Positions 12,534 to 26,608 of a stretch of 64,000 bases of DNA are shown in pieces (positions within the stretch are counted from its first letter, which is position 1; the number at the start of each line of letters is the position of its first letter). The position numbers were made by a program, and so were the translations under genes. The stretch comes from Citrobacter amalonaticus. GTDB lineage: Bacteria > Pseudomonadota > Gammaproteobacteria > Enterobacterales > Enterobacteriaceae. A model generated the notes under the pieces. The model worked only from the letters and a program-made list of their open reading frames with translations, did no database searches and had not been told where the DNA came from. The stretch spans positions 930,001 to 994,000 of the forward strand of contig NZ_AP024585.1 of assembly GCF_018323885.1 (NCBI RefSeq), in the 5' to 3' direction.

Positions 12534-13412
12534 ATGGCTGAACCGCAAAATGACCCTCTCCTGCCAGGGTACTCGTTTAACGCGCATCTGGTCGCCGGTT
12601 TAACGCCGATAGACGCCAACGGATATCTGGATTTTTTTATCGACAGGCCGTTGGGGATGAAAGGCTATATCCTTAACCTCACGATTCGGGGGGAAGGGGT
12701 GATTAAAAATCAGGGACGGGAGTTTGTCTGCCGACCCGGTGACATTTTGTTGTTCCCGCCGGGTGAAATTCATCACTACGGACGCCATCCGGATGCCAGC
12801 GAGTGGTATCACCAGTGGGTTTACTTTCGTCCCCGCGCCTACTGGCAGGAGTGGCTCACCTGGCCGTCCATTTTTGCGCAGACCGGTTTTTTCCGTCCGG
12901 ACGAAGCGCATCAGCCGCACTTTAATGAGCTGTTCGGCCAGATTATCCACGCCGGACAGGGGGAAGGGCGCTACTCTGAACTGCTGGCGATCAACCTGCT
13001 GGAGCAGTTACTGCTGAGGCGCATGGAGGCGATCAACGCTTCGCTGCATCCGCCGATGGATAACCGCGTGCGCGATGCCTGTCAGTACATCAGCGATCAT
13101 CTGGCGGACAGCCACTTCGATATTGCCAGCGTTGCTCAGCATGTCTGCCTGTCGCCATCGCGCCTGTCGCACCTGTTCCGTCAACAGTTGGGTATCAGCG
13201 TGTTGAGCTGGCGTGAGGATCAGCGGATCAGCCAGGCGAAGCTGCTGCTCAGTACAACACGCATGCCGATTGCTACCGTTGGACGCAATGTCGGGTTCGA
13301 CGACCAGCTCTATTTCTCCCGCGTCTTTAAAAAATGTACTGGCGCCAGTCCGAGCGAGTTCCGTGCCGGTTGTGAAGAAAAAGTGAATGATGTGCCCGTG
13401 AAGATGTCATAA
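12534..13412 (+). CDS. araC: arabinose operon regulator AraC
   Basis: Activates araBAD (and araE/araFGH elsewhere) with arabinose and represses by DNA looping without it. It is 292 aa. The N-terminal cupin sugar-binding and dimerisation domain (about 1-170) keeps the arabinose contacts T24, R38, H80, Y82 and W95. A short linker leads to the C-terminal AraC/XylS double helix-turn-helix (about 180-280). The N-terminal arm that switches between states is present. It is divergent from araBAD with a complete control region. Confidence 0.98.
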   Translation: MAEPQNDPLLPGYSFNAHLVAGLTPIDANGYLDFFIDRPLGMKGYILNLTIRGEGVIKNQGREFVCRPGDILLFPPGEIHHYGRHPDASEWYHQWVYFRPRAYWQEWLTWPSIFAQTGFFRPDEAHQPHFNELFGQIIHAGQGEGRYSELLAINLLEQLLLRRMEAINASLHPPMDNRVRDACQYISDHLADSHFDIASVAQHVCLSPSRLSHLFRQQLGISVLSWREDQRISQAKLLLSTTRMPIATVGRNVGFDDQLYFSRVFKKCTGASPSEFRAGCEEKVNDVPVKMS

Positions 13413-13497
13413 CCTGTAACTATTCAGATGATTGGTCGCTTGACGTCGCAGGGATGGGTTTGCAGAATCCCTGTTTCGTAAAACTGACGGACGCATT

Positions 13498-14265
13498 ATG
13501 CAAGCATTGCTGGAACACTTTATTCTCCAGTCCGCCATGTACGCTTTGATTGCTGTGGCGCTGGTGGCCTTCCTGGAATCGCTGGCGCTGGTGGGGTTGA
13601 TTTTACCGGGAACGGTATTGATGGCCGGGCTGGGCGCCCTGATAGGCAGCGGGGAACTCAACTTCTGGCATGCATGGCTGGCGGGAATTATCGGCTGTCT
13701 GCTTGGCGACTGGATCTCGTTCTGGCTGGGCTGGCGTTTCAAAAAACCGCTGCACCGCTGGTCGTTCATGAAAAAGAACAAAGCGCTGCTCGATAAAACC
13801 GAGCACGCACTGCATCAGCACAGTATGTTCACGATTCTGGTGGGACGCTTTGTTGGTCCAACGCGCCCGCTGGTGCCGATGGTCGCCGGAATGCTCGATC
13901 TGCCGGTGGCGAAATTCATCACGCCCAACATTATTGGCTGCCTGCTCTGGCCGCCATTTTATTTTCTGCCGGGGATTCTGGCTGGTGCGGCAATTGATAT
14001 TCCGGCGGGTATGCAAAGTGGCGAGTTTAAGTGGCTGCTGCTGGCGACAGCCATCCTGCTGTGGTTCGGTGGCTGGCTGTGCTGGCGCCTGTGGCGTAGT
14101 GGAAAAGCCGCGACGGACCGCTTAACGCATTACCTGCCAAAAAGACGCCTGCTCTGGCTGGCGCCGGTGGTGCTGGGGATGGGGATTGTTGCGCTGGTGA
14201 CGTTGCTGCGCCACCCGCTGATGCCGATGTATCTCGATATTCTGCAAAAGGTGGTGGGCTACTGA
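13498..14265 (+). CDS. yabI: DedA/VTT-family inner membrane protein YabI
   Basis: Membrane protein of the DedA (VTT domain) family. Members affect proton-motive force, envelope integrity and, in several cases, undecaprenyl phosphate or phospholipid translocation; the exact role of YabI is not settled. It is 255 aa with about five to six hydrophobic segments. The conserved core includes the acidic E near residue 23 (FLESLALVGLILPGT), GD at about 70 (LLGDWISFWLGW) and the GRFVGPTRPLVP motif with Arg residues. It stands alone between araC and a REP. Confidence 0.93.
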   Translation: MQALLEHFILQSAMYALIAVALVAFLESLALVGLILPGTVLMAGLGALIGSGELNFWHAWLAGIIGCLLGDWISFWLGWRFKKPLHRWSFMKKNKALLDKTEHALHQHSMFTILVGRFVGPTRPLVPMVAGMLDLPVAKFITPNIIGCLLWPPFYFLPGILAGAAIDIPAGMQSGEFKWLLLATAILLWFGGWLCWRLWRSGKAATDRLTHYLPKRRLLWLAPVVLGMGIVALVTLLRHPLMPMYLDILQKVVGY

Positions 14266-14271
14266 TATTCC

Positions 14272-14300
14272 TGCCGGATAAGCGTAAGCGCCATCCGGCA
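14272..14300. repeat. REP element downstream of yabI
   Basis: A palindrome reading TGCCGGATAAGCG...CGCCATCCGGCA between the convergent yabI and thiQ genes. It is a single REP unit and would form a hairpin at the end of either transcript. Confidence 0.8.
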
Positions 14301-14305
14301 ATCCA

Positions 14306-15004
14306 TTATTTTTTAATCCCCAACAGCGCTGAGGCGCTGGCTTTACCGCTCAGCAACTCATCCGTTTCGCCCTGCCACGCGATGCGACCGTCGGCCACGA
14401 CGACAGAGCGCGGGGCAATGCGCGCCGCATCTTCGACACTGTGCGACACCATCAGTAGCGTCAGTTGCCGGGCATGGCAGATATCGCTTACCAGGGTCAG
14501 CATCTCCTGGCGTAGCGCGGGATCGAGGGCTGAAAAGGGCTCGTCAAGCAGCAGGATCGGCTGTTCGCGCACCAGACAGCGCGCCAGCGCTACACGCTGG
14601 CGTTGACCGCCGGAAAGCTCTCCGGGCAGGCGGGCCATCAGCGTCTCGATCCCCATTTGTTGCGCGATATGCAGGCGCTTCTCTTTCTGTTCGGCGCTTA
14701 ATTTCAGTCCTGGATCCAACCCCAGACCGATGTTTTGCTCAACGTTTAGATGGCTGAACAGATTGTTCTCCTGAAACAACATCGAAACCGGACGACGTGA
14801 TGGCGGCGTGGTGGTGTGGTCTTCCCCTTCGATCAACAGGGTGCCGCGGGCAGGCGCGAGAAAACCGGCAATCAGACTCAGTAACGTACTTTTCCCTGCG
14901 CCGCTTGGCCCCAGAATCGCCACCTGTTCACCGCGCGCCACGGACAGCGTAAAGCGCATGGGCAAATGGTGGTAGAGCCAGGTGATATCAGTCAGTCTTA
15001 ACAT
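14306..15004 (-). CDS. thiQ: thiamine ABC transporter ATPase ThiQ
   Basis: ATP-binding subunit of the ThiBPQ importer for thiamine, TMP and TPP. It is 232 aa. Walker A is GPSGAGKST at 32-40, the ABC signature LSGGQ at 130-134, and Walker B LLLDEP with D154 and E155. The start MLRLTDIT matches the family; a seven-residue upstream extension is in frame but unlikely. It overlaps the end of thiP by 17 bp, indicating translational coupling. Confidence 0.97.
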   Translation of the reverse strand: MLRLTDITWLYHHLPMRFTLSVARGEQVAILGPSGAGKSTLLSLIAGFLAPARGTLLIEGEDHTTTPPSRRPVSMLFQENNLFSHLNVEQNIGLGLDPGLKLSAEQKEKRLHIAQQMGIETLMARLPGELSGGQRQRVALARCLVREQPILLLDEPFSALDPALRQEMLTLVSDICHARQLTLLMVSHSVEDAARIAPRSVVVADGRIAWQGETDELLSGKASASALLGIKK

Positions 15005-16598
15005 TTCGCCCCGGTAACGTCTCAATAACGGTAAATAAAATAAAGCACAGGATCAGCAATAAGAGCGCAGTGACGGCACCGTCCTGACTGCGGTAAGAGC
15101 CGATTTGCTGATACAGATAAAACGGCAGGGTGCGGAAATCATCGTTGCCGAACAGCGCCACCACGCCAAAATCGCCGATAGACAGCACACAGGCAAAGGC
15201 CAGCGCCTGCGCCAGCGGACGCTTCAATGCCCGCAGTTCTACCACTTTTAGCCGCTGCCAGCCTTCAATCCCCAGCGACTGACACAGCATGGTGTAGCGG
15301 GCGGTAATATCGCGCATCGGGTTTTCCAGCACTTTCAGCGCGTAGGGAATGGCCATCAGCGCATTGGTGAAAATCACGATGCCGTCAGCGGACTCCGGCA
15401 GGCCGATGCTGTTATTGAGCAACAGGAAGAAGCCGGTGGCCAGCACGATGCCTGGCATCGCCAGAATAAGCATCCCGCTTAGCTCAAGCGCTTGTCCTGC
15501 CATCAACTGCTGACGGGCGCGCAGTTCGCGGCTGCTCCACAGCAGCATCATCGTCAGGATCACGCACAGCAGACCCGCTGCCAGCGCAATACGCAGCGAA
15601 GTCCACACCGCCTGCCACAAAATGGGCTGCGCGAGCACGTCCAGCAGATGGCGATTCACCCCGTCGACCATCACCGCCAACAACGGTGGAAGCAACAGCA
15701 GCAGCGCGAGGACGATCAGCAGGGCATCGGTTAAACGGCTGTGCAGCCGATCGTCCGGATCGCGCCATCCCTGAACCAGGGTTGTGCCGGGAGCAATAGC
15801 TTTACTCAATCGTTGACTGAGGAGCACCAGCGCCAGACAGCACACCATCTGGATCAGCGCCAGCATGGCGGCACGGGCAGGATCGTAGTCGAAATTCAGC
15901 GCCTGATAAATCGCCAGCTCAATGGTGGTCGCCTGCGGCCCGCCGCCCAGCGACAGCACGGTGGCGAAACTGGCAAAACAGAGCATAAAAATCAGCGCAG
16001 CGACCGGTGGGATTTGGCGACGCAGCCATGGCCACTCGACAAAGCGGAAGAACTGCCAGCCGCGGATACCCAGTTGGGAGGCAAGCTGACGCTGCTCGCC
16101 AGGGATATTCTCCAGTGACTGCAACAACAGACGGCTTGCCATCGGCAGATTAAAAAAGATGTGAGCCAGCAGGATGCCCTGCAACCCGTAAGGCGAGAAG
16201 GTCCACTCCAGTCCAAGCACGTGCCAGAGCGAAGCCAGCCACCCCTGGCGTCCATAGACGCTGAGAATACCAAACACCGCAACCAGCACGGGGAGGATCA
16301 ACGTCATGGCGCACAGGCGCAGCAGGGCCAGACGCCCCGGAAAACGGCGTCGGTACAGTGCACGGGCAAGGAAGATGGCTGGAACAACAGAAAGCACCGC
16401 CGACAGGAAGGCCTGCCAGAAGGAAAAACGCACCACGTGCCACAGGTAGCTGTCCTGCCACAGCGAGGAGCACGCCGCCTGCGGCGCGTTGAACCACAAT
16501 GCCAGAAATGCGGCCAGCGCCACCGTCACCATCAACGTGGCGGCACAAAGGCCTGGGATCAGCCAGCCGGCAATTAACGGCTGACGGCGCGTTGCCAT
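14988..16598 (-). CDS. thiP: thiamine ABC transporter permease ThiP
   Basis: Membrane subunit of the thiamine importer. It is 536 aa, the same as E. coli, and consists of two fused permease domains with about twelve hydrophobic segments. Each half carries an EAA-type loop (first near [11 protein letters not shown], second near [12 protein letters not shown]) that contacts ThiQ. The start overlaps thiB by 25 bp. Confidence 0.97.
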   Translation of the reverse strand: MATRRQPLIAGWLIPGLCAATLMVTVALAAFLALWFNAPQAACSSLWQDSYLWHVVRFSFWQAFLSAVLSVVPAIFLARALYRRRFPGRLALLRLCAMTLILPVLVAVFGILSVYGRQGWLASLWHVLGLEWTFSPYGLQGILLAHIFFNLPMASRLLLQSLENIPGEQRQLASQLGIRGWQFFRFVEWPWLRRQIPPVAALIFMLCFASFATVLSLGGGPQATTIELAIYQALNFDYDPARAAMLALIQMVCCLALVLLSQRLSKAIAPGTTLVQGWRDPDDRLHSRLTDALLIVLALLLLLPPLLAVMVDGVNRHLLDVLAQPILWQAVWTSLRIALAAGLLCVILTMMLLWSSRELRARQQLMAGQALELSGMLILAMPGIVLATGFFLLLNNSIGLPESADGIVIFTNALMAIPYALKVLENPMRDITARYTMLCQSLGIEGWQRLKVVELRALKRPLAQALAFACVLSIGDFGVVALFGNDDFRTLPFYLYQQIGSYRSQDGAVTALLLLILCFILFTVIETLPGRNVKTD

Positions 16599-17557
16599 TC
16601 GCTAATCCATGCCTGGCGTTGTGCTGCCACTTCCGCTGACGTGAATTCCAGGGTCGTTGCGGGTTGAGTCAGTTGTTCAAATCCGGCAGGCAGGGTGACA
16701 TTTGCCACCGGATACATCCAGTTGCCGGTCGGGATAGCATTCTGGAACGCGGGTGACACCATGAATTTGAGGAACTTTTCTGCCAGCTCAGGCTGCTTAC
16801 TGGCTGCAGTACGCGCGGCGACCTCCACCTGCAGGTAATGGCCTTCGCTAAAGTTGGCCGCCACGTAGTTCTCTTTTTTCTCTTCGATGATGTGATACGC
16901 CGGAGAGGTGGTGTAGCTCAGCACCAGATCGCTTTCACCTTTCAGGAACAGGCCATAAGCTTCGCTCCAGCCTTTGGTGACAGTGACGGTTTTGGCCGCC
17001 AGCTTCTGCCACGCTTGCGGCGTTTTATCGCCATACACTTTCTGCATCCACAGCATCAGCCCAAGTCCTGGCGTACTGGTGCGCGGATCCTGATAAATCA
17101 CCCGCCATTTCTGATCGCTCTCGACCAGCTCCTTCAGGCTTTTCGGTGGGTTTTTCAGTTTGTTTTTGTCATATACGAAAGCGAAGTAGCCGTAATCAAA
17201 CGGGACGAAGGTGTCATTCTTCCAGCCGCCTGGAACATTGACCGCCTCGCTGGCGACACCGCTTTTCGCGAACAATTGGGTTTGCGTCGCCGCTTCCAGC
17301 AGGTTGTTATCCAGTCCCAGCACCACGTCGGCCTTGCTGTTTTTCCCTTCCATTCGCAGGCGATTAAGTAACGACACGCCATCTTCCAGCGCCACCAGCT
17401 TCAGTTCGCAGTTGCAGTCGGCTTCAAAGGCTTTTTTCACCGCCGGGCCAGGGCCCCAGTCTGCGGCGAACGAGTCGTAGGTGTAGACGGTGAGAACCGG
17501 TTTTGCGAAGGCAGGCGCTGCGCACAGGAGTAAAAGGGGAAGACATTTTTTCAACAC
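16574..17557 (-). CDS. thiB: thiamine-binding periplasmic protein ThiB (TbpA)
   Basis: Captures thiamine, TMP and TPP in the periplasm and delivers them to ThiPQ. It is 327 aa with an 18-residue signal peptide ending APAFA. The start is taken as GTG at 17557 (then LKKCLPLLLL), with GAGG 7 bp upstream; a TTG start four codons earlier is less likely because it would cover that Shine-Dalgarno. Cysteines in DCNCEL and the ligand region around YTTSPAYH are conserved. It is the first gene of thiBPQ and is preceded by a TPP riboswitch. Confidence 0.96.
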   Translation of the reverse strand: MLKKCLPLLLLCAAPAFAKPVLTVYTYDSFAADWGPGPAVKKAFEADCNCELKLVALEDGVSLLNRLRMEGKNSKADVVLGLDNNLLEAATQTQLFAKSGVASEAVNVPGGWKNDTFVPFDYGYFAFVYDKNKLKNPPKSLKELVESDQKWRVIYQDPRTSTPGLGLMLWMQKVYGDKTPQAWQKLAAKTVTVTKGWSEAYGLFLKGESDLVLSYTTSPAYHIIEEKKENYVAANFSEGHYLQVEVAARTAASKQPELAEKFLKFMVSPAFQNAIPTGNWMYPVANVTLPAGFEQLTQPATTLEFTSAEVAAQRQAWISEWQRAVSR

Positions 17558-17600
17558 TTTGCACCTCAAAAGATGGGTGGCAAAGGATTTTGAGCAGTAG

Positions 17601-17806
17601 CCTCAAATCCCTTCGCCGGCGTTATCCGGATCAGGTTCGACGGGTATTATCTCAGCCCATACGCTTCATCATTCAAGCAGCCTCTGTGTTGGCTGCGTCC
17701 GCTCACCCCAGTCACATAGTGTTCTATGCTCCTTGGGATTCACTCGCTTGCCGCCTTGCTGCAGCTTGAATGATTTTGTGTATGTTTATTAGCACCCCGT
17801 TGAGAA
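17601..17806 (-). promoter_or_regulatory. TPP riboswitch (thi box, sroA locus), interrupted by ERIC
   Basis: Both conserved strands of the TPP aptamer are visible on the minus strand. The 5' strand is TTCTCAACGGGGTGC (17792-17806). The 3' part runs GGGCTGAGATAATACCCG, then AACCTGATCCGGATAACGCC and GGCGAAGGGATTTGAGG, down to 17601. P1 pairs CTCAA with TTGAG and P2 pairs CGGG with CCCG. A complete ERIC element lies exactly between them in the variable P3 arm, so the element spans about 206 nt instead of about 90-100. Its 3' end is about 44 nt before the thiB GTG. When TPP is abundant the riboswitch should lower thiBPQ expression. Confidence 0.88.
17662..17780. repeat. ERIC element inserted in the thiB riboswitch
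   Basis: A 119-bp ERIC element with core CACCCCAGTCACATAG and CTATGCTCCTTGGGAT, flanked on both sides by TA (17660-17661 and 17781-17782), the target duplication expected for these MITE-like repeats. Its ends are inverted copies: CGCTTCATCATTCAAG on the left and CTTGAATGATTTTGTG on the right. It lies within the P3 position of the TPP aptamer and shares its transcript. Confidence 0.9.
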
Positions 17807-17825
17807 CGGCGTTAGTGTAGTGATT

Positions 17826-17842
17826 TTGCCGCGTTGCGGCAA
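17826..17842. terminator. short hairpin at the end of sgrR
   Basis: TTGCCGC and GCGGCAA form a perfect 7-bp stem with a 3-nt loop directly after the sgrR stop. There is no U-run, so it is at best a weak terminator between sgrR and the thiBPQ leader. Confidence 0.4.
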
Positions 17843-19498
17843 TCATGGATCCGGCGGCGCAAACCACGCGGATTTAAAGTCGAACCAGCCGAGGGTGTTC
17901 ATGCGCAGGCCGCGCATACTGCGCTGGCCCTGAATAATCAGCCAGTGGTGGATCAGCGGGACAATGGCTTTGCTGGCAAGCAATTGCTGACACCACATGG
18001 CCAGATTCATTTCGCCGGTGCGCCAGCGCGCGGCGTCGGCTTCCCAGTCCAGCGGAATGCAGTGCTGTAACAGCGGGACTTCACACAGATGCGCGAACAA
18101 AGAGAAGTCGAGCGGCAGGGTGAAGTTGGCGCTGTTAAGCCAGATGTCGCTTTCAATTTCCCCGGCATGCCATTGATCGTAGTCGATCTCCTGAATCTCT
18201 AGCTTCACCTGATGTTCAGCCAGAAGCTGACTCATGATCTGTGCAATCACCTGGTGTTCGATGTGTTCGTGATAATAGGTCAGCGTGAGCGTCTCCAGCC
18301 CGGCAGGTTTCTCGCCGTGACCCGGTCGCGCGTGATGCCAGCGGGGCAGTAAGCCATAGGCCGGGAACCAGTGACGTTGATACTGTTCATCGGCATAGTA
18401 AAGCAGGTTACTTGGTGACAGTACGCGACTGACCCACTCCCGAACCTCCTGATTGGCGCCGCGATGGGTGCGGGCGTCGAACAACAGATAATAGCATCCC
18501 TCTTCCAGGCGGCTTTCGATAGCCTTCTCATCTTCCGTGGGACCTTTCAGCGTCAGGCCGCCGTTTGGCTCGTCGCCTATATCCGGCAGAACCCAGACGT
18601 TCACTTCATCAATCAGGGCCCGATAACCGAAGAAATCATCAAATGCATGAATTTTCAGCTGATTACGAGTATTCCGTATCACCGCGTATGGGCCGGTGCC
18701 AATCGGATGGCTGGAAAAATTGCTCAGGGTTTCCCATTCGCGCGGCAGGATCATCGCCGGGACCTGGCCCAGCAGCCACGGGAGCCAGCGATCGGGTTGC
18801 GAAAGATGAATGTCCAGCGTCCAGGGCGTGGGTGAAACGATCTCGCTGATGTGCGAATAGAGCGGTAAGACGTTAATGCGTGTCAGTGACGACACCACAT
18901 CGTCCATTTCCAGTTCACGACCGTGGTGAAAATGGATCCCCGGACGCAGGAAAAAGCGCCAGTGCAGGGGGGAGATTTGCTGCCAGTGGTGGGCTATGTC
19001 GGCTTCCAGTTCCCCATTTTCCTCATTTACGCGGGTCAGGGCGCTGAAGATTTGGCGGGCAATGTGGGTTTCTGAGCGACGCAGTGCGCTGCCGGGCAGC
19101 AGATTTTGCATTGGACGATAGTAAAGTACGCGCAGGATGTGACGGCCCTGACGGAAGCTGCGGCCCAGATGGGAAACCAGCATCTGCCGCACGGCCGTTT
19201 TGTCGCCGACCAGTTGCACCAGTTGATCGATGCGATCCTGCTCCAGCAGATCTTCCGCGCGCTGTTGCTGGAGCGCCAGTCCGGTATACAGGAAGGTTAA
19301 GCGTGAACGTTTTCCGCGTCCCACTTCCGCCTCCCACGTCAGCCAGCCGCGCTCCTGCATGGTATTGAGCAGCGTGCGCATATGACGGCGCGAGCAGCTC
19401 AGCAGATCCGCCAGTTCGTTGAGCGTGGTGTCCTGTGTTTTGCCGTCGCAGCATTGCCACAAGCGGATGAACTGTTGTTGCAGACGGCCAGAAGACAT
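17843..19498 (-). CDS. sgrR: transcriptional regulator SgrR
   Basis: Activates sgrS (and its own negative control) during glucose-phosphate stress. It is 551 aa as in E. coli. It has an N-terminal winged-helix DNA-binding domain (about 1-110; [16 protein letters not shown] is the recognition region). The long C-terminal region resembles periplasmic solute-binding proteins of the peptide/nickel type and is thought to sense a small metabolite. It is divergent from sgrS across a 67-bp promoter region. The thiB riboswitch begins 36 bp downstream on the same strand. Confidence 0.96.
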   Translation of the reverse strand: MSSGRLQQQFIRLWQCCDGKTQDTTLNELADLLSCSRRHMRTLLNTMQERGWLTWEAEVGRGKRSRLTFLYTGLALQQQRAEDLLEQDRIDQLVQLVGDKTAVRQMLVSHLGRSFRQGRHILRVLYYRPMQNLLPGSALRRSETHIARQIFSALTRVNEENGELEADIAHHWQQISPLHWRFFLRPGIHFHHGRELEMDDVVSSLTRINVLPLYSHISEIVSPTPWTLDIHLSQPDRWLPWLLGQVPAMILPREWETLSNFSSHPIGTGPYAVIRNTRNQLKIHAFDDFFGYRALIDEVNVWVLPDIGDEPNGGLTLKGPTEDEKAIESRLEEGCYYLLFDARTHRGANQEVREWVSRVLSPSNLLYYADEQYQRHWFPAYGLLPRWHHARPGHGEKPAGLETLTLTYYHEHIEHQVIAQIMSQLLAEHQVKLEIQEIDYDQWHAGEIESDIWLNSANFTLPLDFSLFAHLCEVPLLQHCIPLDWEADAARWRTGEMNLAMWCQQLLASKAIVPLIHHWLIIQGQRSMRGLRMNTLGWFDFKSAWFAPPDP

Positions 19499-19531
19499 AA
19501 AAGGGGAACTCCTGCGGAAAACTCAGCAATT

Positions 19532-19560
19532 TTATTATCCCTATATTAGGCCAATAATAC
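19532..19560 (+). promoter_or_regulatory. sgrS promoter
   Basis: -35-like TTATTA (19532-19537) and -10 TAATAC (19555-19560) have 17 bp spacing, and the expected sgrS start G is six bases after the -10. The poor -35 fits dependence on the activator SgrR. The promoter abuts the sgrR 5' end on the opposite strand. Confidence 0.6.
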
Positions 19561-19565
19561 ATTCC

Positions 19566-19797
19566 GATGAAGCACTATGACGGGGTCATCTATATGCGCC
19601 AGTTTTATCAGAAGTACTTTGCCGCGACAGAAGGGTTGTCCTGGTTGGCTTGCCTGAGCGCGCCGCAGCGCTTAAAGATGCTGGAAGAACTGATGCAGTG
19701 GGAGGTGACAGCCTGACCCTGGAGTAGCAGACATCATGTGTGACTGAGTATTGGTGTTAATCACCGCGCCAGCAGGTATTATCTGCTGGCTTTTTTC
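19566..19797 (+). ncRNA. sgrS: SgrS small RNA
   Basis: Dual-function Hfq-binding sRNA that base-pairs with ptsG and other mRNAs to stop phosphosugar uptake. The start GATGAAGCA and the pairing core GTGTGACTGAGTATTGGTG (19738-19756) are as in E. coli. The 3' end is an intrinsic terminator with stem GCCAGCAG...CTGCTGGC and a T-run (19791-19796). Length is about 232 nt. The 5' half carries sgrT and has diverged much more than the pairing core. Confidence 0.95.
19594..19716 (+). CDS. sgrT: small protein SgrT, inhibitor of PtsG
   Basis: A 40-residue protein encoded inside SgrS (MRQFYQKYFA...LMQWEVTA); E. coli SgrT is 43 aa. SgrT binds the glucose transporter PtsG and blocks uptake. The conserved start (RQFYQ.YF) and the LKMLEELMQW helix are kept. 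The likely Shine-Dalgarno GGGG (19582-19585) lies in a hairpin formed by ATGAC (19577-19581) and GTCAT (19585-19589), so translation may be restrained. Confidence 0.88.
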   Translation: MRQFYQKYFAATEGLSWLACLSAPQRLKMLEELMQWEVTA

Positions 19798-19825
19798 GTT
19801 TCGGCTGCGCTGACTAAGGAAAGAT

Positions 19826-21004
19826 ATGCTCTGGTTAATGACGATGGGACGACGTCTCAACGGTGTTTACGCGGCGTTCATGCTCGTCGCATTTATGATG
19901 GGCGTGGCGGGGGCGCTACAGGCGCCGACGCTGAGCCTGTTTCTCAGTCGCGAGGTCGGGGCGCAGCCGTTCTGGGTGGGGCTGTTTTACACCGTTAACG
20001 CCATCGCCGGGATTGGCGTAAGTCTTGCGCTGGCAAAACGCTCGGACAGCCAGGGAGACCGGCGCAAGCTGATTCTGTTTTGTTGCCTGATGGCCATCGG
20101 TAATGCGCTGCTGTTTGCCTTTAATCGCCACTACCTGACGCTGATCACCTGCGGCGTACTGCTGGCGTCGCTGGCAAATACCGCGATGCCGCAATTGTTC
20201 GCGCTGGCGCGAGAATATGCCGACAGCTCGGCGCGAGAAGTGGTGATGTTCAGCTCTGTGATGCGTGCGCAGCTTTCGCTGGCGTGGGTGATTGGCCCGC
20301 CGATGGCCTTTATGCTGGCGCTGAATTACGGTTTTACCGTGATGTTTTCGATTGCCGCCGCGATTTTTGCGCTCAGTTTCATCCTGATTGCCTTTATGCT
20401 GCCGTCTGTCGCCCGCGTTGAACAACCGGCGGATGCGCCGGTGATCCAGACTGGTGGCTGGCAGGATAAAAACGTACGCATGTTGTTTATCGCTTCCACG
20501 CTGATGTGGACCTGCAACACCATGTATATCATCGATATGCCGCTATGGATTAGCGCGGAGCTTGGACTGCCGGATAAGCTTGCCGGGATCCTGATGGGCA
20601 CCGCCGCAGGACTGGAAATTCCGATCATGATCCTTGCCGGCTTTTACGTAAAACGCTTCGGTAAGCGCCGGATGATGCTTATTGCCGTCACCGCGGGCGT
20701 GCTGTTTTATCTCGGGCTGATTTTCTTTCACAGCCATCAGGCGCTGCTGATATTGCAACTGTTTAATGCGGCGTTTATCGGGATCATTGCCGGTATTGGC
20801 ATGCTCTGGTTTCAGGATCTGATGCCGGGCAGGGCCGGATCGGCGACGACGCTATTTACCAACAGTATTTCGACCGGCGTAATTCTGGCGGGGGTGATCC
20901 AGGGCGCGGTTGCCCAAAGCTATGGTCACTTCGCGGTATACTGGGTGATTGCGGCGATTTCGCTTGTTACGCTGGTGATGACCGGGCGGGTGAAAGACGT
21001 TTGA
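19826..21004 (+). CDS. setA: sugar efflux transporter SetA
   Basis: Major facilitator superfamily exporter of glucosides, lactose and analogues. It is 392 aa, identical in length to E. coli, with about twelve hydrophobic segments and the MFS loop motif AKRSDSQGDRRK between TM2 and TM3. It lies 28 bp after the SgrS terminator, and in E. coli it is cotranscribed with sgrS by read-through, linking it to glucose-phosphate stress. Downstream is a REP pair. Confidence 0.97.
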   Translation: MLWLMTMGRRLNGVYAAFMLVAFMMGVAGALQAPTLSLFLSREVGAQPFWVGLFYTVNAIAGIGVSLALAKRSDSQGDRRKLILFCCLMAIGNALLFAFNRHYLTLITCGVLLASLANTAMPQLFALAREYADSSAREVVMFSSVMRAQLSLAWVIGPPMAFMLALNYGFTVMFSIAAAIFALSFILIAFMLPSVARVEQPADAPVIQTGGWQDKNVRMLFIASTLMWTCNTMYIIDMPLWISAELGLPDKLAGILMGTAAGLEIPIMILAGFYVKRFGKRRMMLIAVTAGVLFYLGLIFFHSHQALLILQLFNAAFIGIIAGIGMLWFQDLMPGRAGSATTLFTNSISTGVILAGVIQGAVAQSYGHFAVYWVIAAISLVTLVMTGRVKDV

Positions 21005-21012
21005 ATTATGAT

Positions 21013-21084
21013 TGCCGGATGGCGGCTAACGCCTTATCCGACCTACAGAAATCCGTAGGCCGGATAAGTGCAGTGCTTCCGGCA
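21013..21084. repeat. BIME: paired REP units between setA and leuD
   Basis: Two REP units in inverted orientation: TGCCGGATGGCGG...CCTTATCCGACCTAC (21013-21046) and GTAGGCCGGATAAGTG...CTTCCGGCA (21055-21084). They lie between the convergent setA and leuD genes. Confidence 0.85.
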
Positions 21085-21092
21085 TGGCGGGC

Positions 21093-23109
<2,017 letters not shown>

Positions 23110-23111
23110 GA

Positions 23112-25774
<2,663 letters not shown>

Positions 25775-25815
25775 GTTTTAGGTCCTTAGTCTTTAGGGCG
25801 CCTTGCTTCGAGCAT

Positions 25816-25846
25816 AAAAAAACCCGCGCAACGGCGCGGGTTTTTT
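25816..25846 (-). terminator. leu operon attenuator terminator
   Basis: On the minus strand CCCGCGC-CGTT-GCGCGGG is followed by seven T, between leuL and leuA. It is a strong intrinsic terminator, used when leuL is fully translated under leucine plenty. T residues also flank the other side, so it could act in both directions. Confidence 0.93.
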
Positions 25847-25863
25847 ATCTTACTGGATACGAC

Positions 25864-25950
25864 TTAATGCTGAATGCCGCTCACCAGTCTACCGCGCAAC
25901 GAAGATGCGTTTAGTAGTAGTAGACCGTTAAAGCGAGCGATACGAATCAT
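25864..25950 (-). CDS. leuL: leu operon leader peptide LeuL
   Basis: A 28-residue leader (MIRIARFNGLLLLNASSLRG...GIQH) with four consecutive CTA leucine codons at positions 10-13, the rare codons used to sense charged tRNA-Leu. Stalling there favours the antiterminator and transcription of leuABCD. It differs from the E. coli peptide at several positions, but length and control codons are the same. It is too short for ordinary gene calling. Confidence 0.93.
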   Translation of the reverse strand: MIRIARFNGLLLLNASSLRGRLVSGIQH

Positions 25951-25984
25951 TAAATCAACTCCAGGCGAATGCGATATGCTTTTA

Positions 25985-26013
25985 GTGGTACTGGATACGA
26001 TGACTGATGTCAA
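25985..26013 (-). promoter_or_regulatory. leuLABCD promoter
   Basis: Minus-strand -35 TTGACA (26008-26013), then 17 bp and a poor -10 TACCAC (25985-25990), about 35 bp before leuL. The consensus -35 is conserved with the enteric leu promoter. In related species this promoter takes part in the supercoiling relay with leuO and ilvIH. Confidence 0.65.
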
Positions 26014-26608
26014 CCCCACCGCTGAAAACACCGCCACAGTCAGAAGAAAAGCGAGGGGCTGATTTAGCTAATTGTGCTGAACTTTTTCTGTTATTGCCGA
26101 TGAAAAAACGGCGGAGGGCTTACACTTTTCATCGTTTGACATATTTAAGCACGCTTTTTTTCAAATGCTGTCACGGCAGTCTGATAAGTCACGAACGCAA
26201 TAAATTAGTTATCCATATGATTTTGAAGATTTTATGGTAGTTAATAATAAATTAATAATGGGGGTGAATATGGCAATTGATAAGCTAATGTTAAGAATTA
26301 ACGCGTGAGTAATATAAAAATTTAATTGAATGCCAGCATTTTATTCATAAAGCTCATGATTGTTTATTGGCGTCGCTTATGTTTATATTGCTCCCGTCAT
26401 TGAAATTTATGATTTATCGTGCGGGGAAGGATTCCACATCGTGCTGATGCGGGGTTTTTACGGCGATCTTCCCGCACCTTTATGTTTTCCGAAATTTTAT
26501 CTCTGCCCTTTTTCTTATTTTATATGCATGGTAAATCATATTTTCTGAGATTATTTCTCTGCATTCCGGCAAGCAAAAAGGGAGTTAAGCGTGACAGTGG
26601 AGTTAAGT
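26014..26608. promoter_or_regulatory. AT-rich leu-leuO intergenic region
   Basis: About 590 bp, much more AT-rich than its neighbours, with runs such as TTAATAATAAATTAATAATG near 26237-26257. No plausible gene is present. In E. coli and Salmonella the equivalent region is silenced by H-NS and relieved by LeuO binding; its base composition here fits the same control. Exact LeuO sites and the leuO promoter cannot be placed by eye. Confidence 0.55.

Noticed and set aside
13603..14016. minus-strand frame opposite yabI
   Set aside because: Antisense to a conserved membrane protein; polar, low-complexity translation.
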